Origin: Acidobacteriota bacterium
GTDB lineage: Bacteria; Acidobacteriota; Terriglobia; Terriglobales; Acidobacteriaceae
Assembly (NCBI GenBank): GCA_021819255.1
Contig: JAKART010000159.1
Span: 1 to 6,116 of the forward strand
Direction: 5' to 3'
Length of the DNA stretch: 6,116 nt
Both the position numbers and the translations under genes were made by a program. Each line of letters starts with the position of its first letter. Within the stretch, counting starts at the first letter, position 1. Of the stretch, positions 1 to 4,985 are shown piece by piece. The notes beneath the pieces were generated by a model that was given only the letters and a program-made list of their open reading frames with translations, was not told where the DNA came from and searched no databases.

Positions 1-1
1 C

Positions 2-472
2 GATCTCTATCTGTTTTCACCCGCGACCAATCTGGTCAACGATCTCTTTGTACGTTATTTGAGGCCCCAGGCGGGCAACCGAGAGGTGTTGCTGGTGAGC
101 CGCCTGACGGTGGGAGTTCTGGGGGCCTGGGCGCTCTTTCAGTCGTTGGGCACCAGCTCCGTGCTGCAGAAGTCGCTCTACGCGTATACGATCTACTCTG
201 CGGCTCTGACCCCCGTGATTCTGGCGGCTTTTTTCTGGCCGCGGGCTACGGGCAAGGGAGCTGTGGCCAGCATCGCGGCAGGCACTGTGATCACGATGAG
301 CTGGGACTGGATGACGCCGCACCTTCCCGCAGGGTTGGCGGCAACCGATGCGATCGTGCCCGCGCTGATTGTCTCGCTGCTGAGCCTTTTTGTGACCAGC
401 TTGATGACGGCGCCGCCTGACCGTGGACAACTGCGGTCTTTTGAGGATGAAGATGTTCCGGTCAAAGCGTGA
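2..472 (+). CDS. Sodium:solute symporter (SSS family), C-terminal part
   Basis: This is the last 156 codons of a gene whose start lies left of the window; the frame is open from base 2 to the TGA at 470-472. The product is an inner-membrane protein of the sodium:solute symporter family, which couples sodium entry to uptake of a small solute; the substrate cannot be told from this part. The fragment opens with SPATNLVNDLFVRYL, the 'S-x-x-T-N-L-x-N-D-L' segment typical of late SSS helices. Four hydrophobic segments follow, roughly VSRLTVGVLGAWALFQ, TIYSAALTPVILAAFFWP, GAVASIAAGTVITMSW and AIVPALIVSLLSLFVTSL. The FFWPRATGKGAV junction is also characteristic of the family. The protein ends in a short acidic cytoplasmic tail (SFEDEDVPVKA). 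A TTG at 59 could be read as a start but lies inside the conserved part, so the gene is truncated by the window and not short. No clear terminator follows it. Confidence 0.87.
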   Translation, partial: DLYLFSPATNLVNDLFVRYLRPQAGNREVLLVSRLTVGVLGAWALFQSLGTSSVLQKSLYAYTIYSAALTPVILAAFFWPRATGKGAVASIAAGTVITMSWDWMTPHLPAGLAATDAIVPALIVSLLSLFVTSLMTAPPDRGQLRSFEDEDVPVKA

Positions 473-724
473 AAAGTCCTCGATCTCGTGCTGCGCAGAG
501 CGAAGCCTCTCTGTCCAGCTCCAATGGCTCCCGATCCGCATCGAATCTCCGGGGCTCTGCTCCCGCCAGCGCCGATTCGGATGGCCCAGGCGGACGCGCC
601 GAGCCAAGGGGTCACTTGATAGGATGGCCACCCGGCTCTCGTTTGCATTGGCGGGAGCCGCGGCGCTCAACGTCCGGATCGGCAGGCTGCGCCGGCCGGG
701 CGGGCTGGCGCGGATGCCGAGACG
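473..724. other. Intergenic spacer without a recognised gene
   Basis: These 252 bases separate the symporter stop codon from repeat copy 1. Open frames cross the stretch on both strands, as expected in GC-rich DNA, but none shows a recognisable family, a good ribosome binding site or a plausible composition. A 54-codon frame from ATG 624 starts hydrophobically (MATRLSFALAGAAALNV) but then becomes Arg/Gly-rich and runs into the repeat. It could be a remnant or chance. I see no Rho-independent terminator and no convincing promoter. Confidence 0.5.
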
Positions 725-842
725 CTGGACCATTTTCCCTGAAGGTGTAAGCAAGGGGAGCGACTCCTGTGGGCGTTTTCCTCAATGAAAACGCCACTGA
801 ACGCCCGCTTCCGTACACTCATCATCAGGGAAAATGGTCTAG
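725..842 (+). repeat. 118-bp palindromic MITE/ERIC-like repeat, copy 1
   Basis: The ends form terminal inverted repeats: 725-742 (CTGGACCATTTTCCCTGA) pairs with 825-842 (TCAGGGAAAATGGTCTAG) at 17 of 18 positions, the mismatch being G727. A perfect 9-bp inverted repeat, GGCGTTTTC (772-780) and GAAAACGCC (787-795) around a 6-base loop, sits exactly on the centre of the element. The arms in between also pair partly (GTGTA at the left with TACAC at the right), so the whole can fold as one long imperfect hairpin. The same 118 bases recur at 4868-4985 in the same orientation with 6 substitutions and no indels. It encodes no transposase. The last two bases (AG) form part of the ribosome binding site of the following gene. 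Family name unknown; mobility is inferred from architecture only. Confidence 0.9.
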
Positions 843-848
843 GGAGGG
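841..848 (+). promoter_or_regulatory. Shine-Dalgarno for the DUF1440-like gene, fused to the repeat end
   Basis: AGGGAGGG lies 5 bases before the GTG at 854 and decides that start over the in-frame ATG at 785, which lies inside the repeat and has no purine-rich site in front of it. The first two bases belong to the repeat, so the element ends inside the translation initiation region. Confidence 0.65.
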
Positions 849-853
849 ATGCG

Positions 854-1300
854 GTGAGAGAGATTGAATCGGAGCGCTCCCTGGTCAAGGGGCTGTTGGC
901 GGGTCTGGCGGCCGGTCTGGCGGCGGCAGCGGCGCCGTCTGTTGCGCGGGTACTTGATCCTCCGCGCCTGGCTGAGGATCACGAATCGGATCACGTGACC
1001 GGGGACAAGCCGGAAGAACTTGGCCTGGAGCCAACCCAGCCCACAAGAGCGAGCAGGAGTATCCCGTGGGGAATTGGCGCCTTGGTGGGAGCGGCCTACG
1101 GGGCGTTGGCCGAGTTTTATCCCGCCGCGACCCAGAGCCAAGGTGCTATCTTTGGTCTTGTCCTGATGATCCTCACCGAGGAGACCGCAGCTTCCAGGAC
1201 CGGGCTCCCGCCGGAGCCGGCCGGCAGCGAATCCTCCCTCCATCTTGTCTCCGGAGTGGTTGCGGAGCAAGTGCGAAGCGTTCTTCGCGGAATGCTCTGA
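854..1300 (+). CDS. DUF1440-like small membrane protein
   Basis: This 148-residue protein starts at GTG 854 behind a strong AGGGAGGG site. Residues 10-32 (LVKGLLAGLAAGLAAAAAPS) form a glycine/alanine-rich membrane segment. A polar, acidic linker follows at about 35-68, then two further hydrophobic segments at about 70-107 with the motif GALVGAAYGALAEFYPAAT (76-94). The C-terminal part (SSLHLVSGVVAEQVRSVLRGML) is amphipathic. The order 'KGLLAG...GALxGAxYGALAE-x-x-P...GxxFGLxLxxxxxE' is what I recall for DUF1440 proteins, the family of E. coli YagU, an inner-membrane protein of unclear biochemical role linked to acid resistance. The frame is also open back to ATG 785 inside the repeat, which would add about 23 repeat-encoded residues; I regard that as chance. 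The dehydrogenase gene follows after 59 bases on the same strand. The family call is from motif memory. Confidence 0.65.
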   Translation: MREIESERSLVKGLLAGLAAGLAAAAAPSVARVLDPPRLAEDHESDHVTGDKPEELGLEPTQPTRASRSIPWGIGALVGAAYGALAEFYPAATQSQGAIFGLVLMILTEETAASRTGLPPEPAGSESSLHLVSGVVAEQVRSVLRGML

Positions 1301-1359
1301 CAGATGGCTTGGCGACCTCGCTCCGAGACGGAGCCTGGCTACGGATTCGGGAGTTTGCC

Positions 1360-2883
1360 ATGAATCATGCATCGCAGTCTGACAACCGCCTGACGAACGT
1401 CGCGGCGGGGCTTGCGGAAGATCCGCCGCTGCCGCTCTCATCCTTGCCCCCGGCGGGAGTCTGCTCCTTGCATCAGGTCCCTTCGCCGGAGAGCGGCCCG
1501 CAGCGCTGGGCAGCGCTGTCCGTGGCCGGACGAATGCGCGTTCTGCGCGCTGCGAGAGAACGGTTGGCTGAGCGGGCACTGGAGTTCCCGGAGGCGATCT
1601 CGCCCCATCTGGCTCGCAGCAAGAGCGATACGTTGACAACGGAGCTGCTGCCACTGCTGGCCGGATGCAGATTTCTGGAGCGCAACGCGGCACGAATTCT
1701 CTCTCCGCAAAGACTGGGCAGGAGCGGGAGGCCGGTGTGGCTGACGGGATTGGCTGCGGAGATTCTGCGAGTTCCTTTGGGCCATGTTCTGGTGATTGGT
1801 CCTTCCAACTTTCCTCTTTACATCCCCGGGTCACAGGTCTTGCAGGCGCTGGCCGCGGGCAATCGCGTTACCTGGAAGCCGGGAGTGGGCGGCAAAGCCG
1901 TCGCCCTGCTGGTGGCGCTAGCCCTGGCCGATGCGGGGCTGCCCGAGGGAACGCTTACCGTAACCGAAGAGAGTGTGGCGGCGGCGGAAGAGGCTTTGGC
2001 AACCCATCCCGACAAAGTTGTTTTCACGGGATCTTCCCGTACCGGGCATCACCTGTTGAGGATGCTGGCGGAGGGCGCGATACCCGCCGTCATGGAGCTC
2101 TCCGGAGCCGATGCGATCATTGTGACTCCCTCGGCGGACCTGCAGGAGGTGGCGAAAGCAGTGGCCTTTGGGTTGCGCTTGAACGGCGCCTCAGTGTGCA
2201 TGTCCCCGCGGCGGCTGTTTGCCACGCCCACCACCATGGCCGCGCTCAGGCCCTTGCTGGACGCTGCGCTGGCGACAGTTCCAGCCGTGGCCTTGGAGCC
2301 AGGAACCGCGCAGCGCCTGGGCGCGCTTCTGGACGAAGCGGTGAGTCAGGGTGCGATGCTCAGGGGCGCGCTTGAACCCCAGGCGCAACGGCCCCTGCTG
2401 GTGGACCGGGCCTCCGCCCGCATGACGGTTGCCCGGAGCGATCTCTTTGCTCCGGTGATCTCGTTGATGGAGGCTGAGTCCATGCTGCACGTCCCAGGGC
2501 TCTATGCAGAGTGCGCCTACGGTCTGACCGCTGCTATCTTCTGTGACAGGAAGCAGGAGAAGATGGCGCGCCTGCTGGGCGGTATGCTCAACGCCGGCTC
2601 GCTGCTGATCAACGACATCATTGTGCCTACCGCCGATCCGCGGGTTCCCTTCGGCGGCCGCGGGGAGAGTGGCTATGGAGTGACGCGCGGCGCCGAGGGA
2701 CTGTTGGAGATGACCGCGGTGAAGACCATGCTTGTCCAGCGCGGGGGCGTGAAGCTGCATCTGAACGCACCGCGCAGCCTGGACGCCGAGGCTTACGCGG
2801 GCTTGGTCCAAGTTTTGTACGGCAGGGGCTTGGGGCCGCGTTGGGCTGGGCTGAAACGGCTGCTTGGGAAGATGCGTTCCTGA
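1360..2883 (+). CDS. Aldehyde dehydrogenase superfamily protein (NAD(P)-dependent)
   Basis: A 507-residue protein with the full set of ALDH landmarks, usual length for the family. Such enzymes oxidise an aldehyde to the acid with NAD or NADP in the cytoplasm; the substrate is not evident here. Seen in order: GPSNFPL (147-153) with the catalytic-site Asn150; WKPG (172-175) with Lys173, the cofactor-binding lysine position; FTGS (222-225) of the nucleotide-binding loop; ELSG (246-249) with the general-base Glu246; NGASVC (275-280) with nucleophile Cys280; DLFAPV (361-366); and FGGRGESGYG (431-440). Two motifs deviate: ELSG for the common ELGG, and DLFAPV where ExFGPV is usual, so the cofactor-contacting Glu is Asp or lost. 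A basic tail of about 45 residues ends the protein. The ATG at 1360 is chosen because CGGGAG (1348-1353) precedes it by 6 bases; the frame is open upstream to 1066 but overlaps the preceding gene. Probably co-transcribed with the DUF1440-like gene. Confidence 0.9.
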   Translation: MNHASQSDNRLTNVAAGLAEDPPLPLSSLPPAGVCSLHQVPSPESGPQRWAALSVAGRMRVLRAARERLAERALEFPEAISPHLARSKSDTLTTELLPLLAGCRFLERNAARILSPQRLGRSGRPVWLTGLAAEILRVPLGHVLVIGPSNFPLYIPGSQVLQALAAGNRVTWKPGVGGKAVALLVALALADAGLPEGTLTVTEESVAAAEEALATHPDKVVFTGSSRTGHHLLRMLAEGAIPAVMELSGADAIIVTPSADLQEVAKAVAFGLRLNGASVCMSPRRLFATPTTMAALRPLLDAALATVPAVALEPGTAQRLGALLDEAVSQGAMLRGALEPQAQRPLLVDRASARMTVARSDLFAPVISLMEAESMLHVPGLYAECAYGLTAAIFCDRKQEKMARLLGGMLNAGSLLINDIIVPTADPRVPFGGRGESGYGVTRGAEGLLEMTAVKTMLVQRGGVKLHLNAPRSLDAEAYAGLVQVLYGRGLGPRWAGLKRLLGKMRS

Positions 2884-3443
2884 GCGCCGGCCCGAGCTCC
2901 TGCGGAGGGAATGTCCGAGAGCGGATCGAGGCTGGTCGACGGGTCGGCCTTGGAGTATCGAAGAGTTGCCCAGCAGCAGGATGAGCGGCGCGGAGAAGGA
3001 GGGCAGTGGCTCTCACAAAACAGGCAAACCTCCGCTTGCCCGATGTTGTCGTAAAGGAGCGGGTAGAAGCGATCGAGACGCCGCCGCCGGCTGGGGAAAG
3101 TGCCGGAGATCGCGTTGATCGTGCCGGGCCGTCGCCGGCGATAACGATGAACCGGGGTTTGGCCGGCAGACGCACCCGCCGCTGACGCTCGGTTGGCTTC
3201 AACTTCATTCAATGGATGCCCTGAAGAAAATCGCACCTTCAACGCGCCCTGGCCACCGCGGCAGCGCACATCGCGGCGGCGCACCACCGAACTTGCGCTG
3301 CAACTCATCCGCCGCACCGGCGCCTACGGCCAATAGCCGCCCTCCGGCACGGTCAATGCTCGCCGGCTATGGTTTTCCAGTAGTTCGGCGCTCCCCGGGG
3401 GTCAAGGCATACTCGCTTACGCGGACAAGCAGAACAACGAGCG
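2884..3443. other. Gene-poor region between dehydrogenase and hydrolase
   Basis: About 560 bases after the dehydrogenase stop codon carry no secure gene on either strand. Several overlapping frames of 60-190 codons exist but are Arg/Pro/Ser-rich, with no recognisable domain. The best small candidate is the plus-strand frame at 3006-3185, listed separately. Fragments of protein-like sequence appear in different frames, for example TTELALQLIRRTGAYG ending at a TAG near 3345 on the plus strand and SEYALTPGE near 3410 on the minus strand. These could be remnants of decayed genes but are too short to assign. No clear terminator follows the dehydrogenase. Confidence 0.5.
3006..3185 (+). CDS. Possible 59-aa protein with ribbon-helix-helix-like start
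   Basis: A GTG at 3006 follows a complete AAGGAGG Shine-Dalgarno (2996-3002), although the gap of 3 bases is shorter than usual. The first 25 residues read like the start of an RHH/CopG-type DNA-binding protein: LTKQANLRLPD would be the beta strand and VVVKERVEAIE the first helix. The remainder (ETPPPAGESAGDRVDRAGPS onward) is proline- and arginine-rich and lacks the second helix with its small-residue turn, so the reading frame may be broken after the first helix. RHH proteins commonly act as antitoxins or small repressors, but I see no toxin partner next to it. It may be a decayed remnant, or a chance ORF with a lucky ribosome site. Confidence 0.25.
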   Translation: MALTKQANLRLPDVVVKERVEAIETPPPAGESAGDRVDRAGPSPAITMNRGLAGRRTRR

Positions 3444-3499
3444 TTCCTCCATGATTCTTCCTCCATGACTCTTCCTCCATGACTCATCCTCCATGATTC
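3444..3499 (+). repeat. Four-unit 14-bp tandem repeat upstream of the hydrolase
   Basis: Four consecutive 14-base units start at 3444, 3458, 3472 and 3486. Units 2 and 3 are identical (TTCCTCCATGACTC), unit 1 differs by one base (TTCCTCCATGATTC) and unit 4 by two (ATCCTCCATGATTC). The array ends in the inverted repeat CCATGA-T-TCATGG (3491-3503). On the minus strand each unit carries an ATGGAGG string; on the plus strand each carries a CCATGA string. It lies about 160 bases before the hydrolase start codon. Its role is unknown; it may be slippage-generated filler or a binding-site array. Confidence 0.88.
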
Positions 3500-3657
3500 A
3501 TGGAGAAGCCGGTAGTGCTACATTCTGTACATCGAGGCAACGAGCAAATTCGGCCTATCTCCGGTTGAGATCTCCTGCCGGTCGATTTCTGACAAGCGCC
3601 CAGCGGCGCACAAGTATTCTTTTCCGCATTCAACGCCGGCGAGGGGCAGAGCACAGA

Positions 3658-4443
3658 ATGAAGCAAATCATCTTTCTGTTGACGATAGTGCTTAACGTTG
3701 CACCGTTATGGTCTCAATCGAATGCAGCACCGCTCGGCCGGGAGGCGGCGGATGCGCAGCGCCGAGAGGCGATGGTTTCCGCGATCGGAGAGCAGGTACA
3801 TCAGATGGATGCCCAGCTTGGAGACTGGGCGGATCTGCATCGGTATCGCAGCGAAGATGCGAAACTTGTTCAGACATCCGACAGTGCGCTGCGAGTCGTC
3901 TTCTACGGAGCTTCCATCACGGACAATTGGGGACGAAGGACGGGTTCTTTCTTCCCGGGAAAGCCCTACGTGAACAGAGGTATTTCCGGTCAAACGACAC
4001 CGCAGATGCTGGTCCGGTTCCAGCAGGATGTCGTTCATTTGCATCCGGCAGTGGTCGTCGTGCTGGCGGGTACCAATGACATTGCGGGCAATACCGGTCA
4101 GTCGACACCGGAGATGATCGAGGACAACTTCGCTTCCATGGCGGCCATTGCGAAGCAAAGCGGCATTCGCATGGTCATCGCTTCCATTCTTCCCGCCACC
4201 CATTACTTCTGGAGTCCGGCCATTCACCCTGTGGATGAGATTCGAACGGTAAACCGGTGGCTGAAGCAATTCTGTGCTCAAAATGGCCTTGTTTACCTTG
4301 ATTATTACGACTCCATGGTTGATTCTCAAGGCGGTATGCGCCAAGGATATTCCTCTGACGGAGTGCATCCAACGGCTGAAGGATATCGTGTCATGACGCC
4401 ATTGACGGAAGAAGCGATTCAAAGAGCGTTGTCGACACGGTAA
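3658..4443 (+). CDS. Secreted SGNH/GDSL-family hydrolase
   Basis: This 261-residue protein begins with a signal peptide: Lys2, a hydrophobic core at 4-17 (IIFLLTIVLNVAPL) and a likely cleavage around residues 19-23. It is therefore exported to the periplasm or beyond. All four SGNH blocks are present: VVFYGASITDNW (80-91) with nucleophile Ser86; VNRGISGQTT (105-114) with oxyanion Gly108; AGTND (137-141) with Asn140; and DGVHPTAEGY (234-243) with Asp234 and His237. The family hydrolyses esters of lipids, acylated sugars or acetylated glycans; the substrate is not predictable here. Block I reads G-A-S-I-T where G-D-S-I-T is more usual, so the Asp before the serine is lost although Ser, Gly, Asn and His remain. 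The ATG at 3658 is chosen because the signal peptide starts there; GAGGGG (3641-3646) lies 11 bases upstream. Base composition is lower in GC than the dehydrogenase, hinting at separate ancestry. Confidence 0.92.
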   Translation: MKQIIFLLTIVLNVAPLWSQSNAAPLGREAADAQRREAMVSAIGEQVHQMDAQLGDWADLHRYRSEDAKLVQTSDSALRVVFYGASITDNWGRRTGSFFPGKPYVNRGISGQTTPQMLVRFQQDVVHLHPAVVVVLAGTNDIAGNTGQSTPEMIEDNFASMAAIAKQSGIRMVIASILPATHYFWSPAIHPVDEIRTVNRWLKQFCAQNGLVYLDYYDSMVDSQGGMRQGYSSDGVHPTAEGYRVMTPLTEEAIQRALSTR

Positions 4444-4867
4444 GGAATTTCGGAATCAAGAGTGGCGGTTTGCTCTTTCGGTGGGTATCTACTTTCCTCA
4501 GGCGACCAAAACCCGCAGAACACCGGGCTGCGCAGAATCGCTTCTGGATTTGCCGGAGTCGGAGGCCCGCTTCTCGGCGGAGACCTCTTGCCGGGAGTCA
4601 CTGTCTGGCTTGCGCCGGCCGGACGGATCCTTCCGGCCGCTCAACAGCGGGTTTCCTTCGGGCAACTGATGGGAAGAGGTTTGTTGAGCCTCCTCGCGGT
4701 TCATCGGTCTATCGCCTCCTGGACGCTTCCTAGATGCATCGATACATCGATGTCGCGCAAGCTGAAAGCCTCTTGTGCGAGACGAAGCGTCCCGCCGCGG
4801 TTTGGTGTCTTTTCCAGCGCTGAAGATGAAACGGCCAATGCGAGACGAAGCTCCGGCACAAGTCACG
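4444..4867. other. Gene-poor region between hydrolase and repeat copy 2
   Basis: No securely supported gene lies here. A plus-strand frame from GTG 4462 is open into the repeat (stop at 4893), but its product has no recognisable family and its end is repeat sequence, so I leave it out. A minus-strand small ORF is listed separately. TGCGAGACGAAGC occurs at 4776-4788 and again at 4839-4851 as a direct repeat. Just before these is a cluster of short palindromes: GATGCATC (4733-4740) and ACATCGATGT (4744-4753). No convincing Rho-independent terminator follows the hydrolase. Confidence 0.5.
4498..4704 (-). CDS. Possible 68-aa hydrophilic hypothetical protein
   Basis: On the minus strand an ATG at 4704 is preceded by AGGAGG (4720-4715) at a gap of 10 bases, and the frame runs to a TGA at 4500-4498. 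The product (MNREEAQQTSSHQLPEGNPL at its start) is strongly hydrophilic, rich in Ser, Asp, Lys and Arg, without hydrophobic core, cysteines or a recognised motif, and would be largely disordered. By hand count 50 of 68 codons end in G or C, which suits a GC-rich genome but does not prove coding. It is convergent with the hydrolase, with the two stop codons about 55 bases apart. It may be a real small protein or a chance frame. Confidence 0.27.
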   Translation of the reverse strand: MNREEAQQTSSHQLPEGNPLLSGRKDPSGRRKPDSDSRQEVSAEKRASDSGKSRSDSAQPGVLRVLVA

Positions 4868-4985
4868 CTAGACCATTTTCCCTGAAGGTGTAAGCAAGGG
4901 GAACGACTCCTGTGGGCGTTTTCCTCCATGAAAACGCCACGGAACGCCCGCTTCCGTACACCCATCGTCAGGGAAAATGGTCTAG
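4868..4985 (+). repeat. 118-bp palindromic MITE/ERIC-like repeat, copy 2
   Basis: Same element and orientation as the copy at 725-842. Here the terminal inverted repeats are perfect over 18 bp: CTAGACCATTTTCCCTGA (4868-4885) and TCAGGGAAAATGGTCTAG (4968-4985). The central hairpin is GGCGTTTTC (4915-4923), a 6-base loop (4924-4929), and GAAAACGCC (4930-4938). The six differences from copy 1 are at 4870, 4903, 4927, 4941, 4962 and 4967. The arm pairing GGTGTA/TACACC is better preserved here than in copy 1, so this copy looks closer to the original form. Both ends read CTAG, so TA dinucleotides flank the GACC...GGTC core, as for elements that insert at TA. No coding capacity for its own mobility is present. 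Confidence 0.9.

Noticed and set aside
17..754. Long minus-strand frame opposite the symporter end and spacer
   Set aside because: It is antisense to a clearly recognisable symporter, is Arg/His/Gln/Ser-rich, has no family motif and runs through the repeat; it is a shadow frame of GC-rich coding DNA.
839..1834. 331-codon minus-strand frame
   Set aside because: It lies opposite the DUF1440-like and dehydrogenase genes, both with clear motifs, and its product is Arg/Pro/Ser-rich without domain features.
2911..3054. 47-codon ORF from ATG 2911 after GGAGGGA
   Set aside because: The purine-rich site touches the start codon, leaving no usable gap, and the product has no recognisable feature.
2627..3317. 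Two long overlapping minus-strand frames after the dehydrogenase
   Set aside because: They run antisense into the dehydrogenase gene; their products are Arg/Pro/Ser-rich and match no family I know. Neither has a convincing ribosome binding site.
3350..3440. Minus-strand SEYALTPGE resembling the EYxLTPxG end of HxlR regulators
   Set aside because: Only about six residues match, the frame stops soon after, and no winged-helix sequence precedes it in any frame.
3444..3499. 14-bp array as a CRISPR
   Set aside because: The units are contiguous, with no spacers, and far shorter than CRISPR repeats; no cas-like gene is present.
3519..3529. TACA-ttc-TGTA inverted repeat as a BlaI/CopY-type operator
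   Set aside because: The arms are only four bases long and the symmetry does not extend outward, so chance is likely.
3589..3620. CTGACA and TATTCT as a promoter for the hydrolase
   Set aside because: The gap of 20 bases is too long for a standard sigma-70 promoter and both boxes are imperfect.
4458..4477. AAGAG...CTCTT hairpin as terminator of the hydrolase gene
   Set aside because: A 5-bp AT-containing stem with a 10-base loop and no T-tract is not a credible Rho-independent terminator.
4462..4893. 143-codon plus-strand frame after the hydrolase
   Set aside because: It begins at a GTG with a poor ribosome site, shows no family resemblance and its last residues are encoded by the 118-bp repeat.
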